In this document: positions 39,449 to 50,220 of the stretch, piece by piece
Layout of the letters: each line of letters opens with the position of its first letter
Numbering within the stretch: the first letter of the stretch is position 1
NCBI RefSeq assembly: GCF_947494555.1
Contig: NZ_CANLVF010000001.1
Coordinates: 1,612,001 to 1,676,000, forward strand
DNA: 64,000 bases
Direction: 5' to 3'
DNA from: an uncultured Roseibium sp.
Lineage (GTDB): Bacteria > Pseudomonadota > Alphaproteobacteria > Rhizobiales > Stappiaceae
Made by a program: the position numbers and the translations under genes
Notes under the pieces: generated by a model
What the model was told of the DNA's origin: nothing
The model's input: the letters and a program-made list of their open reading frames with translations, nothing else
The model's database searches: none

Positions 39449-40176
39449 TGGGACATAAAGTAAACCCGATCGGCATGCGCCTCGGGATCAACCGCACCTG
39501 GGATTCCCGCTGGTACGCGAACAAGAACGAATACGGCGATCTTCTCCATGAAGATTTCCGCATCCGTGAATTCCTCCTGAAGGAATTGAAGCAGGCTGCT
39601 GTTTCCAAGGTTGTGATCGAGCGCCCGCACAAGAAATGCCGCGTGTCCATCCACTCCGGCCGTCCGGGTGTGGTCATCGGCAAGAAGGGTGCGGACATCG
39701 AGCGTCTTCGCAAGAAGATCGCCGATATCACGAATTCGGAAGTGCATCTCAACATTGTTGAAGTGCGCAAGCCGGAAATCGATGCGACCCTGGTCGCCGC
39801 GTCGATCGCACAGCAGCTGGAGCGCCGTGTTGCTTTCCGCCGTGCCATGAAACGGGCCGTTCAGTCCGCCATGCGTCTCGGCGCACAGGGCATCCGGATC
39901 AACTGCGGCGGCCGTCTCGGTGGTGCGGAAATCGCACGTATCGAATGGTACCGTGAAGGCCGCGTTCCGCTTCACACGCTTCGTGCCGACATCGACTACG
40001 GTGTTGCAAGCGCGCATACGGCTTATGGCGTGTGCGGTGTGAAGGTCTGGATCTTCAAGGGTGAAATTCTGGAACATGACCCGATGGCGTCCGAGCGTCG
40101 CGCAACGGCTGCTTCCGAAGGTAACCAGGGTGATCGCGGCGGACGCCGGGATCGGGGCCGCGAGCGCGCAGCTTAA
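39448..40176 (+). CDS. rpsC: 30S ribosomal protein S3
   Basis: 242 aa. The KH domain has '[22 protein letters not shown]' (GxxG loop GKKG). The C-terminal domain has '[34 protein letters not shown]' in blocks; with S4 and S5 it forms the mRNA entry helicase. The Arg/Gly-rich tail ('[18 protein letters not shown]') is longer than in E. coli, as usual in this class. Coupled to rplV. Confidence 0.97.
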   Translation: MGHKVNPIGMRLGINRTWDSRWYANKNEYGDLLHEDFRIREFLLKELKQAAVSKVVIERPHKKCRVSIHSGRPGVVIGKKGADIERLRKKIADITNSEVHLNIVEVRKPEIDATLVAASIAQQLERRVAFRRAMKRAVQSAMRLGAQGIRINCGGRLGGAEIARIEWYREGRVPLHTLRADIDYGVASAHTAYGVCGVKVWIFKGEILEHDPMASERRATAASEGNQGDRGGRRDRGRERAA

Positions 40177-40223
40177 GTCAAGCTGCCTGCCGCTCGTAAG
40201 ACAAGAAAGACGAGAGAAGAACG

Positions 40224-40637
40224 ATGCTGCAACCGAAGCGCACAAAGTTCCGCAAGCAGCACAAGGGCCGCATCCACGGCTTGTCGAAGGGGGGCACCGA
40301 CCTCAACTTCGGCGCATTCGGTCTGAAGGCTTTGGAGCCGGAGCGTGTTACCGCACGTCAGATCGAAGCGGCCCGTCGTGCTATGACCCGTCACATGAAG
40401 CGTGCGGGTCGTGTATGGATCCGCATCTTCCCGGACGTTCCGGTTTCTTCGAAGCCTGCTGAAGTCCGCATGGGTAAGGGTAAGGGTTCTCCGGATTACT
40501 GGGCTTGCCGTGTCAAGCCGGGCCGGATCATGTTTGAAATCGATGGTGTGCCGGAAGACATTGCGCGTGAAGCCATGCGTCTTGCTGCCGCCAAGCTGCC
40601 GATCAAGTGTCGTTTCGTTCAGCGTATCGGCGACTAA
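40224..40637 (+). CDS. rplP: 50S ribosomal protein L16
   Basis: 137 aa. '[24 protein letters not shown]' and '[28 protein letters not shown]' in blocks are conserved; the latter holds the arginine hydroxylated in some bacteria. Organises the A-site tRNA-binding area of 23S rRNA. The rpsC-rplP gap (47 nt) is the largest in this part of the operon. Confidence 0.97.
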   Translation: MLQPKRTKFRKQHKGRIHGLSKGGTDLNFGAFGLKALEPERVTARQIEAARRAMTRHMKRAGRVWIRIFPDVPVSSKPAEVRMGKGKGSPDYWACRVKPGRIMFEIDGVPEDIAREAMRLAAAKLPIKCRFVQRIGD

Positions 40638-40657
40638 GGCAGGCGAGGAGTTAAGCC

Positions 40658-40858
40658 ATGAAGGCGACCGATGTACGGGCCAAGACCCCCGATGAGCTCC
40701 GCGGTGAGCTCGAAGGCCTGAAGAAAGAGCAGTTCAACCTGCGCTTCCAGAAAGCCACGGGTCAGCTTGAAAACACTGCGCGTGTCCGGCAGATCCGCCG
40801 TGATATCGCGCGTATCCAGACGATCATGCGCGAAAAGCGCGTGTCGGTAAACGCGTAA
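40658..40858 (+). CDS. rpmC: 50S ribosomal protein L29
   Basis: 66 aa, two helices: '[35 protein letters not shown]' (in blocks) and '[19 protein letters not shown]'. Located at the tunnel exit next to L23. Usual size. rpsQ follows 10 nt later. Confidence 0.96.
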   Translation: MKATDVRAKTPDELRGELEGLKKEQFNLRFQKATGQLENTARVRQIRRDIARIQTIMREKRVSVNA

Positions 40859-40868
40859 GGAGACGGCA

Positions 40869-41099
40869 ATGCCAAAGCGAATCCTGCAGGGCACCGTTGT
40901 CAGCGACGCAAATGACAAGACGGTGACGGTAAACGTGGAGCGCCGCTTCACGCACCCGCTGCTGAAAAAGACTGTGCGCCGGACGAAGAAGTACCGCGCG
41001 CATGACGAGACCAATCAGTACAAGGTTGGCGACGCTGTTCAGATCGAAGAGTGCGCGCCAGTCTCGAAAAACAAACGTTGGACCGTGGTTACCCAGTAA
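40869..41099 (+). CDS. rpsQ: 30S ribosomal protein S17
   Basis: 76 aa OB-fold protein: '[27 protein letters not shown]' in part and '[27 protein letters not shown]'. Primary binder of the 16S rRNA 5' domain. 69 nt before rplN. The order rplP-rpmC-rpsQ-rplN is the standard one. Confidence 0.96.
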   Translation: MPKRILQGTVVSDANDKTVTVNVERRFTHPLLKKTVRRTKKYRAHDETNQYKVGDAVQIEECAPVSKNKRWTVVTQ

Positions 41100-41168
41100 C
41101 CACGCTCCATTCAGTGAGCATCAGGCGCCCGTGACCCGAGCGCCAATAGAAGAACAAGGCAGCCAGTC

Positions 41169-41537
41169 ATGATTCAGATGCAAACAAACCTCGACGTCGC
41201 CGACAATTCCGGTGCCCGTCGTGTCATGTGCATCAAAGTGCTCGGCGGCTCCAAGCGCAAATACGCCCAGGTCGGAGACATTATCGTCGTCTCCGTAAAA
41301 GAGGCTATTCCGCGGGGCCGCGTTAAGAAGGGCGACGTGATGAAGGCTGTCGTCGTGCGCACGGCTAAGGATATCCGCCGTCCCGATGGCAGCGTGATCC
41401 GGTTCGACCGCAATGCGGCCGTGCTGGTCAACAATAACAAGGAGCCGGTCGGCACCCGTATCTTTGGTCCGGTGCCGCGTGAACTCCGGGCAAAGAACCA
41501 CATGAAGATTATTTCGCTCGCGCCGGAGGTGCTCTGA
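41169..41537 (+). CDS. rplN: 50S ribosomal protein L14
   Basis: 122 aa, exact family length: '[27 protein letters not shown]' in part, '[19 protein letters not shown]' and '[26 protein letters not shown]' in part. Contacts 16S rRNA across the subunit interface and binds the silencing factor RsfS. Its stop overlaps rplX (TGATG). Confidence 0.97.
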   Translation: MIQMQTNLDVADNSGARRVMCIKVLGGSKRKYAQVGDIIVVSVKEAIPRGRVKKGDVMKAVVVRTAKDIRRPDGSVIRFDRNAAVLVNNNKEPVGTRIFGPVPRELRAKNHMKIISLAPEVL

Positions 41538-41854
41538 TGGCTGCGAAAATCAAAAAAGGCGACACGGTTGTCGTATTGACGGGCCGTGACAAGGGCAAGT
41601 CTGGCGAAGTGATTCAGGTTCTGCCGACTGACAACAAAGCGCTGGTACGCGGGATCAACATGGTTCGCCGCCACCAGAAGCAGACCCAGACGCAGGAAGC
41701 TGGCATCGTGTCCAAAGAGGCACCTGTTCATCTGTCCAACGTCGCGCTGGCCGATCCGAAAGACGGCAAGCCGACACGCGTCGGTTTCAAGATACAGGAC
41801 GATGGCACCAAAGTCCGCGTGGCCAAGCGTTCGGGAGACCTGATCGATGGCTGA
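41537..41854 (+). CDS. rplX: 50S ribosomal protein L24
   Basis: 105 aa. KOW motif '[20 protein letters not shown]' and '[20 protein letters not shown]' are diagnostic. Assembly-initiator protein for the 50S subunit. Overlaps rplE by 8 nt. Confidence 0.97.
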   Translation: MAAKIKKGDTVVVLTGRDKGKSGEVIQVLPTDNKALVRGINMVRRHQKQTQTQEAGIVSKEAPVHLSNVALADPKDGKPTRVGFKIQDDGTKVRVAKRSGDLIDG

Positions 41855-42404
41855 GACAGCTTATGTGCCGCGTCTGAAGACGCATTATAATGAAGTCGTG
41901 CGCGACCAGCTGCTTGAGAAGTTCCAGTACAAGAACGTCATGCAGGTTCCGCAGGTCGAAAAAATCGTGCTGAACATCGGCGTCGGCGAAGCTGTGGGCG
42001 ATTCCAAGAAGGCCCGCACCGCTGCTGAAGACCTTGCTGCGATTGCAGGCCAGAAGCCGGTGATCACCAAGGCGAAAAAATCCATCGCGACCTTCAAGGT
42101 CCGCGAAGGTATGCCGCTGGGTGTGAAAGTGACCCTGCGCCGCCAGCAGATGTACGAATTCATGGACCGTCTGATCACAATCGCGTTGCCGCGTGTTCGT
42201 GACTTCCGTGGCCTGAACCCGAAGAGCTTCGACGGTCGTGGCAATTACGCCATGGGTATCAAAGAGCACATCGTGTTCCCGGAAATCGAGTACGACAAGG
42301 TCGACCAGATCTGGGGCATGGACGTGATCGTTTGCACCACGGCGCCAACGGATGATGAGGCGCGCGAGCTTCTGCGCGCGTTCAACTTCCCGTTCACGAA
42401 GTAA
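41847..42404 (+). CDS. rplE: 50S ribosomal protein L5
   Basis: 185 aa. '[20 protein letters not shown]', '[19 protein letters not shown]', '[14 protein letters not shown]' and '[18 protein letters not shown]' are the conserved blocks. Binds 5S rRNA and P-site tRNA. Starts within rplX; rpsN follows 21 nt later. Confidence 0.97.
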   Translation: MAETAYVPRLKTHYNEVVRDQLLEKFQYKNVMQVPQVEKIVLNIGVGEAVGDSKKARTAAEDLAAIAGQKPVITKAKKSIATFKVREGMPLGVKVTLRRQQMYEFMDRLITIALPRVRDFRGLNPKSFDGRGNYAMGIKEHIVFPEIEYDKVDQIWGMDVIVCTTAPTDDEARELLRAFNFPFTK

Positions 42405-42425
42405 CGGGCAAGGAAGGGAACGACG

Positions 42426-42731
42426 ATGGCGAAGAAAAGCGCAATCGAGAAAAACAAGCGCCGCGAGAAGCTTGTCAAGAAATACGCTGAGAAGCGCACC
42501 GCTCTCAAGGCGATGGCGAAAGACGAAAGCCTGTCGCTGGAAGAGCGCTACAACGCGCGTCTGAAGTTGGCGAAACTGCCGCGGAACTCCGCGCCGAACC
42601 GCGTTCGCAACCGTTGCGAAGTGTCCGGCCGTCCGCGCGGCTTCTACCGCAAACTGAAGATGTCACGTATCGCGCTTCGTGAACTGGGCTCCCTGGGCAA
42701 GATCCCGGGCCTGGTCAAGTCGAGCTGGTAA
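42426..42731 (+). CDS. rpsN: 30S ribosomal protein S14 (long, zinc-independent type)
   Basis: 101 aa, the long form. The C-terminal '[20 protein letters not shown]' and '[21 protein letters not shown]' are diagnostic. Only one cysteine remains of the zinc-type CxxC...CxxC pattern, so it is the zinc-free paralogue type usual in proteobacteria. 12 nt before rpsH. Confidence 0.97.
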   Translation: MAKKSAIEKNKRREKLVKKYAEKRTALKAMAKDESLSLEERYNARLKLAKLPRNSAPNRVRNRCEVSGRPRGFYRKLKMSRIALRELGSLGKIPGLVKSSW

Positions 42732-42743
42732 GGAGAAACTCCG

Positions 42744-43142
42744 ATGGCAATTTCTGATCCGTTGGGGGATATGCTGACCCGGATTCGCAACGCCCAGATG
42801 CGTCGCAAAAACAAGGTCAGTTCACCAAATTCCAAATTGCGTGCACACGTACTTGATGTGCTTGCAAAAGAAGGCTACATCCGTGGCTACACCACGGTTG
42901 ACTACGAGGGCGGTAAGTCCGAGTTGGAAATCGAACTGAAGTACTTCGATGGCGAGCCGGTTATCCGCACAATCGAGCGGGTTTCTAAGCCGGGACGCCG
43001 GGTGTACTCTTCGGTGAAAAACATCCCGCATGTCTCGAATGGCCTGGGCGTGTCGATCATCTCGACTCCGCGCGGTGTCATGAGCGACCATCAGGCGCGT
43101 GATGAAAATGTAGGTGGTGAGGTTCTCTGCCGCGTCTTCTGA
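42744..43142 (+). CDS. rpsH: 30S ribosomal protein S8
   Basis: 132 aa: '[19 protein letters not shown]' and the C-terminal '[30 protein letters not shown]' in blocks. In E. coli S8 represses the spc operon by binding the rplE mRNA. rplF follows after 40 nt. Confidence 0.97.
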   Translation: MAISDPLGDMLTRIRNAQMRRKNKVSSPNSKLRAHVLDVLAKEGYIRGYTTVDYEGGKSELEIELKYFDGEPVIRTIERVSKPGRRVYSSVKNIPHVSNGLGVSIISTPRGVMSDHQARDENVGGEVLCRVF

Positions 43143-43182
43143 TGCGGCTTCCTCGCCTTTAAGCAACGACAAGGTTGGTCAT

Positions 43183-43716
43183 ATGTCTCGTATTGGCAAA
43201 AAGCCAGTCCCCGTGCCAAGCGGGGTAACGGCATCGATCGACGGTCAGACGGTTACGATCAAAGGCCCAAAAGGCGAAAAGTCTTTTGTGCTCAACGATC
43301 TCGTTCTGGCCGAAATGACGGATGACGGGATCAAAATCGATCCTCTCAACAGTTCTAAACCGGCCCGTTCCATGTGGGGAATGAGCCGGACGATGGTGTC
43401 GAATCTGATTACCGGTGTTACCGATGGTTTCAAGAAAGACCTCGCGATCACTGGTGTCGGTTATCGCGCCCAGGTTCAGGGTCAAAACCTTCAACTGGCG
43501 CTCGGTTTCTCGCACGACGTTGTCTATCCGATACCGGATGGCATCGACATCAAGTGCCCGAAACCCACGGAAATCAGCATCACCGGTACCGACAAACAAC
43601 GTGTCGGCCAGGTAGCGGCTGAAATCCGCGAATTCCGCCCGCCGGAGCCCTACAAAGGCAAAGGCGTACGTTATGCAGGCGAGTTCATCGTCCGCAAAGA
43701 AGGCAAGAAGAAGTAA
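43183..43716 (+). CDS. rplF: 50S ribosomal protein L6
   Basis: 177 aa from ATG 43183, where '[15 protein letters not shown]' begins; the longer frame overlaps rpsH and is rejected. Two tandem domains, the second with '[27 protein letters not shown]' in blocks. Lies near the factor-binding site. rplR follows after 12 nt. Confidence 0.97.
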   Translation: MSRIGKKPVPVPSGVTASIDGQTVTIKGPKGEKSFVLNDLVLAEMTDDGIKIDPLNSSKPARSMWGMSRTMVSNLITGVTDGFKKDLAITGVGYRAQVQGQNLQLALGFSHDVVYPIPDGIDIKCPKPTEISITGTDKQRVGQVAAEIREFRPPEPYKGKGVRYAGEFIVRKEGKKK

Positions 43717-43728
43717 CGGACCTGGATC

Positions 43729-44091
43729 ATGGCGAACAGCAAACAAGCTTTCGAGCGCCGCCGCGATCGCGTGCGTCGTTCGATCAGGAAGGCCGCCGGC
43801 GAGCGTCCGCGTCTTTCCATCTTCCGCTCGTCTAAGCAGATCTACGCCCAGATCATTGACGATGCGAAGGGGCATACGATTGCCTCTGCTTCTACGATCG
43901 AAAATGATCTCAAGGGCAGCCTGAAAACGGGCGCCGACGTTGCAGCCGCAGCTGCCGTTGGCAAGCTTGTCGCAGAGCGCGCAGTAGCCGCGGGCGTCAA
44001 GCAGGTCGTGTTCGACCGTGGCGGGTACATGTATCACGGGCGCGTCAAAGCGCTTGCCGATGCAGCTCGTGAAGGTGGACTTGAATTCTGA
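43729..44091 (+). CDS. rplR: 50S ribosomal protein L18
   Basis: 120 aa. '[20 protein letters not shown]' and '[24 protein letters not shown]' are the family blocks, with a basic 5S-rRNA-binding N-terminus. Brings 5S rRNA to the 50S subunit with L5. 41 nt before rpsE. Confidence 0.97.
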   Translation: MANSKQAFERRRDRVRRSIRKAAGERPRLSIFRSSKQIYAQIIDDAKGHTIASASTIENDLKGSLKTGADVAAAAAVGKLVAERAVAAGVKQVVFDRGGYMYHGRVKALADAAREGGLEF

Positions 44092-44132
44092 CCAGCGCCC
44101 GTTGGCGCTCTTAAGAACGGAAGACGTATAAT

Positions 44133-44699
44133 ATGGCGAGACATGAAAATCGCGATCGCGACGAGCGAGACAGCGAATTCGTCGACAAGCTCGTTCACAT
44201 CAACCGCGTTGCAAAAGTGGTCAAGGGTGGCCGCCGTTTCGGATTTGCAGCACTTGTTGTGGTTGGTGACCAGAAGGGCCGCGTCGGCTTCGGTCATGGC
44301 AAGGCGCGTGAAGTGCCGGAAGCCATCCGGAAAGCAACAGAAGCCGCAAAGCGCACGATGATCCGCGTGCCGTTGCGCGAAGGCCGCACGCTTCACCACG
44401 ATGTGGAGGGCCGTCACGGTGCAGGTAAGGTTTTGCTGCGTGCAGCACCGGCCGGTACCGGTATCATTGCAGGCGGTCCGATGCGCGCTGTGTTCGAAAC
44501 GCTCGGCGTTCAGGACGTTGTTGCCAAGTCGCTGGGGACCTCGAACCCTTACAACATGGTTCGCGCAACGTTTGCTGCCTTGAAAAAGGAAGACAGCCCG
44601 CGTTCCGTCGCTGCCCGCCGTGGCCTGAAGGTCTCAGTGCTGCAGTCTCGGCGTCGTGACAACAACGAAGAGGCGGCTCCGGCTGCCGCTGAGGCTTGA
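44133..44699 (+). CDS. rpsE: 30S ribosomal protein S5
   Basis: 188 aa. The N-terminal dsRBD-like domain has '[21 protein letters not shown]' and '[18 protein letters not shown]'; the C-terminal part has '[18 protein letters not shown]' and '[17 protein letters not shown]'. Part of the mRNA entry site, important for fidelity. The tail is a little longer than in E. coli. Confidence 0.97.
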   Translation: MARHENRDRDERDSEFVDKLVHINRVAKVVKGGRRFGFAALVVVGDQKGRVGFGHGKAREVPEAIRKATEAAKRTMIRVPLREGRTLHHDVEGRHGAGKVLLRAAPAGTGIIAGGPMRAVFETLGVQDVVAKSLGTSNPYNMVRATFAALKKEDSPRSVAARRGLKVSVLQSRRRDNNEEAAPAAAEA

Positions 44700-44740
44700 C
44701 CTTAGCGGCTCCGGACCCCAGCTGTGAGAGGGTAGGTTCC

Positions 44741-44938
44741 ATGGCGAACACCGAAAAGACTGTTACGGTCGAGCAGATCGGCAGCCCGCTGCGCCGTCCT
44801 AAGGACCAGCGCGCGACGCTTGTCGGTCTCGGCCTGAATAAGATGCACCGCCGTTCCACGCTGAAGGATACTCCTGAAGTCCGCGGAATGATCAACAAGG
44901 TTCAGCATCTCGTTCGCGTTGTCGACGACAACGCATAA
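44741..44938 (+). CDS. rpmD: 50S ribosomal protein L30
   Basis: 65 aa from ATG 44741 behind GGGTAGG; an upstream in-frame ATG overlapping rpsE is rejected. '[29 protein letters not shown]' in blocks is the family core. L30 is dispensable in some bacteria but kept here. rplO starts 22 nt later. Confidence 0.95.
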   Translation: MANTEKTVTVEQIGSPLRRPKDQRATLVGLGLNKMHRRSTLKDTPEVRGMINKVQHLVRVVDDNA

Positions 44939-44960
44939 GATCGGGGTGAGGAGAAAAACA

Positions 44961-45428
44961 ATGAAGCTCAACGAACTTCGTGACAACGAAGGAGCCGTCA
45001 AGGAGCGCATGCGCGTTGGCCGCGGGATCGGGTCCGGCAAGGGCAAGACCGGCGGGCGCGGCGTAAAGGGGCAAAAGTCCCGTTCCGGCGTTGCGATCAA
45101 AGGCTTTGAGGGCGGCCAGATGCCGCTGCATCGCCGTTTGCCGAAGCGCGGCTTTACGAACATTTTTGCCAAGGACTTCAATACCGTGTCTGTTGGCCGT
45201 GTTCAAAAGGCGATTGACGCAGGCAAGCTGAACGCTTCCGAGACTGTCACCGTCGAAGCGCTCAAGGCTGCTGGCGTTGTCAAAAGGGTCCGCGACGGTG
45301 TTCGCATTGTTGCCAACGGTGAACTCACCGTTGCAGTGACCTTTGAAGTTGCCGGTGCCTCCAAGGGCGCTGTCGCAGCAATCGAAAAAGCGGGCGGCAA
45401 GGTTGCCGTTCTGGGAGCTCAGGCTTAA
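44961..45428 (+). CDS. rplO: 50S ribosomal protein L15
   Basis: 155 aa from ATG 44961 behind GAGGAG. '[22 protein letters not shown]' in part, the Gly/Arg-rich '[20 protein letters not shown]', '[18 protein letters not shown]' and a C-terminal mixed domain. Late assembly protein. secY begins 49 nt later. Confidence 0.97.
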   Translation: MKLNELRDNEGAVKERMRVGRGIGSGKGKTGGRGVKGQKSRSGVAIKGFEGGQMPLHRRLPKRGFTNIFAKDFNTVSVGRVQKAIDAGKLNASETVTVEALKAAGVVKRVRDGVRIVANGELTVAVTFEVAGASKGAVAAIEKAGGKVAVLGAQA

Positions 45429-45477
45429 CGGCCTGGGCTTTTCCCGTTTGTGGGCAAGCATACGACCGGAGTAGGGC

Positions 45478-46806
45478 ATGGCATCGGCCGCCGAGCAACT
45501 GGCTTCAAATCTAAATTTCTCAGCATTTGCCAAAGCTGAAGAACTCAAAAAGCGCATCTGGTTCACGCTGGGAGCGCTTTTGGTTTATCGACTGGGCACT
45601 TATATTCCAATGCCCGGCATTGATCCGATCGCTTTTGCGCAGATCTTCAGCCAGGCTCAAACCGGCATCATCGGCATGGTCAACATGTTCACCGGTGGTG
45701 CGATCGAGCGTATGGCGATCTTTGCGCTCGGCATCATGCCTTACATTTCCGCCTCCATTATCATGCAGCTGATGACGACGGTCGTGCCGTCACTTGAGCA
45801 GCTGAAGAAGGAAGGCGAACAGGGCCGAAAGGTCATCAACCAGTACACCCGCTACGGAACGGTCGTTCTGGCTGCTTTCCAGGCTTACGGTATCTCGGTC
45901 GGCCTTGAAGCTCAGAACGTGGTTACGGATCCGGGCTGGTTCTTCCGTGCTTCCACGGTGATCACGCTTGTCGGCGGCACGATGTTCCTGATGTGGCTGG
46001 GTGAACAGATCACCTCCCGCGGCATCGGTAACGGTATCTCGCTGATCATCTTTGCCGGTATTGTCGCCGGATTGCCGTCCGCGGTCGTTCAGACACTTGA
46101 GCTTGGAAGACAGGGTTCTCTTGCCACCTGGATCATCCTGGCGGTAATTATTCTGGCCGTTGCCGTCATCGGCTTCATCGTGTTCATGGAGCGTGCGCAG
46201 CGCCGTCTTCTGATTCAGTATCCGAAGCGCCAGATGGGCAATCGGATGTTTGAGGGCAATACCTCATTCCTGCCGCTGAAGCTCAATACGGCCGGTGTTA
46301 TTCCGCCGATCTTTGCATCCTCTCTGCTGCTTGTTCCGGCAACGTTTGCCGGCTTCAACCAGGGCGGCGGCAACGAGTGGCTAACCTACATCACTGCGGC
46401 GCTTGGTCACGGACAGCCCTTGTTCATGATCTTCTATGCCGCCATGATCATCTTCTTCTGTTTCTTCTACACGGCGATCGTCTTCAATCCGAGCGATACG
46501 GCCGACAACCTCAAGAAACACGGCGGTTTCATCCCGGGTATTCGTCCCGGGGAACGGACCGCGCAATACATCGACTTCGTCCTTACGCGTATCACTGTCG
46601 TGGGTGCGATATATATCACCATCGTTTGTCTATTACCCGAATTCCTCATTTCGGCGACTGGCGTTCCGTTTTATTTCGGAGGAACCTCTTTGCTGATTGT
46701 CGTGAGCGTGACAATGGATACAGTATCCCAGATCCAGGGCCACTTGCTTGCGCATCAGTATGAAGGTCTAGTGAAAAAAGCGAAACTCAGGGGGAAACGT
46801 CGATGA
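45478..46806 (+). CDS. secY: Protein translocase channel SecY
   Basis: 442 aa with ten transmembrane helices. The plug and TM2 region '[20 protein letters not shown]', '[20 protein letters not shown]' and the cytoplasmic loop '[16 protein letters not shown]' are conserved landmarks; the C-terminal tail is '[17 protein letters not shown]'. It forms the inner-membrane Sec channel with the SecE made upstream. The stop overlaps adk (ATGA). rpmJ, which follows secY in enterobacteria, is absent here. Confidence 0.98.
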   Translation: MASAAEQLASNLNFSAFAKAEELKKRIWFTLGALLVYRLGTYIPMPGIDPIAFAQIFSQAQTGIIGMVNMFTGGAIERMAIFALGIMPYISASIIMQLMTTVVPSLEQLKKEGEQGRKVINQYTRYGTVVLAAFQAYGISVGLEAQNVVTDPGWFFRASTVITLVGGTMFLMWLGEQITSRGIGNGISLIIFAGIVAGLPSAVVQTLELGRQGSLATWIILAVIILAVAVIGFIVFMERAQRRLLIQYPKRQMGNRMFEGNTSFLPLKLNTAGVIPPIFASSLLLVPATFAGFNQGGGNEWLTYITAALGHGQPLFMIFYAAMIIFFCFFYTAIVFNPSDTADNLKKHGGFIPGIRPGERTAQYIDFVLTRITVVGAIYITIVCLLPEFLISATGVPFYFGGTSLLIVVSVTMDTVSQIQGHLLAHQYEGLVKKAKLRGKRR

Positions 46807-47399
46807 GGTTGATTCTGGTTGGACCGCCAGGGGCGGGTAAGGGGACGCAGGCTACACGTCTCGTCGAGAAATACAGCATCCCGCAGCTGTCCACCGGAGA
46901 TATGCTTCGCGCCGCTGTTGCAGCGCAGACACCGGTCGGCGTGAAGGCCAAGGAAGTAATGGATGCCGGCGGGCTTGTGTCCGACGAGATCGTTGTCGGG
47001 ATCATTCGCGACCGCATCGGTGAAGACGACGCCAAGAACGGATTTATTCTGGACGGCTTTCCGCGCACTCTTGCGCAGGCCGAGGCGCTTGATCAAATGC
47101 TGCAAGACAGCGGCTTGAAGCTGAATGCCGTTTTGGAGCTTCGTGTTGACCAGACGAAACTCGTCGACCGGATCATAAAACGTGCCGAGGATGCAAAGGC
47201 CGCAGGGGAGCCGGTTCGCAAGGATGACGACCCTGAAGTCTTCAAGCAGAGGCTCGAAGCCTACAATCGGGACACTGCGATTGTAGTGCCATATTACGAG
47301 AAGACAGGGCTTCTTTCCGTTGTGGATGGCATGCAGTCAATCGACGAAGTGACCGCTTCTGTTGAATCCATTCTGCAAGGTCTTGACGAGAAGGTTTAA
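46803..47399 (+). CDS. adk: Adenylate kinase, short form
   Basis: A 198-aa enzyme catalysing ATP + AMP to 2 ADP. The P-loop is '[14 protein letters not shown]', the AMP-binding region '[17 protein letters not shown]' and '[17 protein letters not shown]'. The LID is short ('[24 protein letters not shown]' in part), with no zinc cysteines, as in the short alphaproteobacterial type. Coupled to secY by an ATGA overlap; a terminator follows. Confidence 0.97.
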   Translation: MRLILVGPPGAGKGTQATRLVEKYSIPQLSTGDMLRAAVAAQTPVGVKAKEVMDAGGLVSDEIVVGIIRDRIGEDDAKNGFILDGFPRTLAQAEALDQMLQDSGLKLNAVLELRVDQTKLVDRIIKRAEDAKAAGEPVRKDDDPEVFKQRLEAYNRDTAIVVPYYEKTGLLSVVDGMQSIDEVTASVESILQGLDEKV

Positions 47400-47467
47400 G
47401 GGCGGTAAAGAGCGCGCTCTACCAAACAGTTTAGCCGGTTTCACTTTAGTGAGATCGGCCTTCTCTG

Positions 47468-47490
47468 TGCCGGGGCCACCCCGGCATTTT
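47468..47490 (+). terminator. Rho-independent terminator after adk
   Basis: TGCCGGGG (47468-47475), loop CCA, CCCCGGCA (47479-47486), then TTTT. It closes the S10/spc transcript, so rpsM-rpsK-rpoA-rplQ probably have a separate promoter in 47490-47560. Confidence 0.8.
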
Positions 47491-47579
47491 CGTACCCCGC
47501 AAGGGCCGGACTCCACCGGACGCGGGCTTTACCCACTGCGGCTATCCTTCATGGTTGCCGCGCTAACATGGAGATCAAC

Positions 47580-47948
47580 GTGGCACGTATTGCTGGCGTT
47601 AACATTCCAACGAACAAGCGCGTCGTCATCGCGCTTCAGTACATTCACGGTATCGGTGCGAAGTTCGCTCAGGAAATCGTAGCGAAGAACAATATCGATT
47701 CCTCACGCCGTGTGAATGAACTCTCAGACGCTGAAGTTCTGTCCATCCGCGAGACCATCGACCGTGACTACATGGTTGAAGGCGATCTGCGCCGTGACAC
47801 TGCGATGAACATCAAGCGCCTTATGGACCTTGGCTGCTACCGCGGCCTGCGTCACCGTCGCGGCCTTCCGGTTCGCGGTCAGCGGACGCACACGAATGCA
47901 CGCACCCGCAAGGGTCCGGCAAAACCGATCGCAGGTAAGAAGAAATAA
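47580..47948 (+). CDS. rpsM: 30S ribosomal protein S13
   Basis: 122 aa starting at GTG 47580, where the conserved '[25 protein letters not shown]' (in part) begins and GGAG lies 7 nt upstream. The ATG four codons earlier would place the GGAG inside the coding region. '[20 protein letters not shown]' is the C-terminal tRNA-contacting part. Head protein, partner of S19. Confidence 0.96.
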   Translation: MARIAGVNIPTNKRVVIALQYIHGIGAKFAQEIVAKNNIDSSRRVNELSDAEVLSIRETIDRDYMVEGDLRRDTAMNIKRLMDLGCYRGLRHRRGLPVRGQRTHTNARTRKGPAKPIAGKKK

Positions 47949-48019
47949 TCAACACGCAGCGATCGGTGGTGGAGCTGCCGGAATTACGGCAGTGACGAGA
48001 TCGAAACAAGGATTACAGA

Positions 48020-48409
48020 ATGGCTAAAGACACGACGCGCGTGCGTCGCCGCGAGCGCAAGAACATCTCTTCTGGCGTTGCGCATGTGAACTCTACGTTC
48101 AACAACACAATGATCACGATTACAGATGCGCAGGGAAATGCGATTTCCTGGTCGTCTGCCGGTGCGCTTGGTTTCAAGGGCTCTCGTAAGTCCACGCCTT
48201 ATGCTGCACAGGTTGCTGCTGAGGACGCTGCCAAAAAGGCGGCAGAGCACGGCATGCGCACGCTGGAAGTCGAAGTCCGTGGTCCGGGTTCAGGCCGTGA
48301 GTCCGCATTGCGTGCTCTGCAGGCTGCCGGTTTCCTTATCACGTCCATCCGTGACGTGACGCCGATACCGCACAATGGCTGCCGTCCGCGCAAGCGCCGC
48401 CGCGTCTAA
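48020..48409 (+). CDS. rpsK: 30S ribosomal protein S11
   Basis: 129 aa. '[19 protein letters not shown]', '[20 protein letters not shown]' and the C-terminal '[18 protein letters not shown]' (Asn-Gly site, known to isomerise in some bacteria) are diagnostic. Platform protein forming the mRNA exit with S7. 90 nt before rpoA. Confidence 0.97.
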   Translation: MAKDTTRVRRRERKNISSGVAHVNSTFNNTMITITDAQGNAISWSSAGALGFKGSRKSTPYAAQVAAEDAAKKAAEHGMRTLEVEVRGPGSGRESALRALQAAGFLITSIRDVTPIPHNGCRPRKRRRV

Positions 48410-48499
48410 GGCTTTGAGGCTTTAGGTACCTGTTTCTCCAAATGGCAAAGAATGGCCCGGTCATGAAGAACCGGGCGGGATAGCCGAAGGGACGAAAAC

Positions 48500-49522
48500 G
48501 TGACCATTCAGAAAAACTGGCAAGAACTGATCAAGCCTACGAAGCTCGAGATTAAACCGGGTCACGATCCGCGTTTTCTGGCAACGGTGGTTGCCGAGCC
48601 TCTTGAGCGCGGTTATGGCCTCACATTGGGCAATGCACTGCGCCGTATCCTGCTGTCCTCTCTGCAGGGTGCAGCCGTTACGGCCGTTCAGATCGATGGT
48701 GTTCTGCACGAGTTCTCGTCAATTCCGGGCGTCCGCGAAGACGTTACCGACATTGTCCTGAACATCAAGGAAATTGCCATCCGCATGGAAGGCGAGGGTC
48801 CCAAGCGCATGGTCGTGCGCAAGCAGGGGCCGGGCGTTGTGACTGCCGGCGACATCCAGACCGTCGGTGATGTAGAAGTTCTCAACCCTGAACTTGTTCT
48901 GTGTACGCTCGATGAAGGCGCTGAAATCCGCATGGAATTCACCGTCAATACGGGCAAGGGCTATCATTCTTCGGACCGTAACCGTCCGGAAGATGCTCCG
49001 ATCGGCCTGATCCCGGTCGACAGCCTTTACTCTCCGGTCAAGAAGGTCTCCTACAAGGTGGAAAACACCCGTGAAGGCCAGGTTCTTGACTATGACAAGC
49101 TGACCCTGACTGTCGAAACCGATGGTTCCGTCAAGCCAGATGATGCCGTGGCATTCGCCGCACGCATTCTGCAGGATCAGCTTTCCATTTTCGTCAATTT
49201 CGAAGAGCCGCAGCGCGAAGTCGCCGAGGACACCGTTCCGGAACTCGCGTTTAATCCTGCTCTGCTCAAGAAAGTCGACGAGCTGGAACTGTCTGTCCGG
49301 TCTGCAAACTGTCTGAAGAACGACAATATCGTGTATATTGGCGATCTCATTCAAAAGACCGAAGCGGAAATGCTGCGGACACCGAATTTCGGCCGCAAAT
49401 CGCTCAACGAGATCAAGGAAGTTCTTGCTCAGATGGGTCTCCATCTTGGCATGGAAGTCGCCAACTGGCCGCCAGAGAACATCGACGATCTCGCCAAGCG
49501 CTACGAAGATCATCAGTATTAA
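48500..49522 (+). CDS. rpoA: RNA polymerase alpha subunit
   Basis: 340 aa starting at GTG 48500 ('[18 protein letters not shown]' in translation). The N-terminal dimerisation domain has '[27 protein letters not shown]' in blocks. The C-terminal domain has '[39 protein letters not shown]' in blocks, which contacts UP elements and activators. The GTG start may tune the alpha level relative to flanking ribosomal proteins. Confidence 0.98.
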   Translation: MTIQKNWQELIKPTKLEIKPGHDPRFLATVVAEPLERGYGLTLGNALRRILLSSLQGAAVTAVQIDGVLHEFSSIPGVREDVTDIVLNIKEIAIRMEGEGPKRMVVRKQGPGVVTAGDIQTVGDVEVLNPELVLCTLDEGAEIRMEFTVNTGKGYHSSDRNRPEDAPIGLIPVDSLYSPVKKVSYKVENTREGQVLDYDKLTLTVETDGSVKPDDAVAFAARILQDQLSIFVNFEEPQREVAEDTVPELAFNPALLKKVDELELSVRSANCLKNDNIVYIGDLIQKTEAEMLRTPNFGRKSLNEIKEVLAQMGLHLGMEVANWPPENIDDLAKRYEDHQY

Positions 49523-49605
49523 GGGGCGTACGCGTCCCTAAGGGTTCAACCGGGCAAGTGCTTGAAGGAAAAGAGCGGACTGCCTGACAGAAAAAGGAGA
49601 GGGCC

Positions 49606-50031
49606 ATGCGCCACGGTAAATCCGGCCGCAAGCTCAACCGGACCTCTAGCCACCGCAAGGCTATGTTTGCAAACATGGCAGCTTCGCTGATCAAGCACGA
49701 GCAGATCGTGACGACGTTGCCGAAGGCCAAGGAAATGAAACCGATCATCGACAAGCTCATCACATTGGGCAAGCGCGGCGATCTTCACGCACGCCGCCAG
49801 GCTATTTCGCAGATTCGCGACACTGCGATGGTTGCCAAGCTCTTCGACACGCTCGGAGAACGCTACAAGGACCGGAACGGTGGTTATTCACGTGTTCTGA
49901 AAGCCGGCTTCCGCTATGGCGACAACGCTCCGATGGCTGTTATCGAGCTCGTCGATCGTGACCCCGATGCACGGGGAGCAGATGACCGGGCGCGTGCAGA
50001 GGCAGAAGAAGCTACAGAAAACGCAGCGTAA
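49606..50031 (+). CDS. rplQ: 50S ribosomal protein L17
   Basis: 141 aa. '[29 protein letters not shown]' in blocks and '[22 protein letters not shown]' are the family signature; a short acidic tail ('[14 protein letters not shown]') extends it beyond E. coli L17. Last gene of the ribosomal super-cluster, followed by a strong terminator. Confidence 0.97.
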   Translation: MRHGKSGRKLNRTSSHRKAMFANMAASLIKHEQIVTTLPKAKEMKPIIDKLITLGKRGDLHARRQAISQIRDTAMVAKLFDTLGERYKDRNGGYSRVLKAGFRYGDNAPMAVIELVDRDPDARGADDRARAEAEEATENAA

Positions 50032-50056
50032 AATTCTGTTCAGTCCAAGCATTCTT

Positions 50057-50082
50057 AAAGGCGGGCATTAGTCCGCCTTTTT
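50057..50082 (+). terminator. Rho-independent terminator after rplQ
   Basis: AAAGGCGG (50057-50064), loop GCATTAGT, CCGCCTTT (50073-50080) and further T residues. It ends the alpha operon. Confidence 0.85.
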
Positions 50083-50220
50083 GCATTTCAGGTGTTTTGC
50101 TTGTTTTTACGAAGCACTCTATTCCGAATAATGAAACTTTGATTATCGATGAATTAAGGAACAACTCCTAGATTCGGCACAGCACCCTTATGTGTTCAAG
50201 GTTGGGTTGGGAGAAAAATT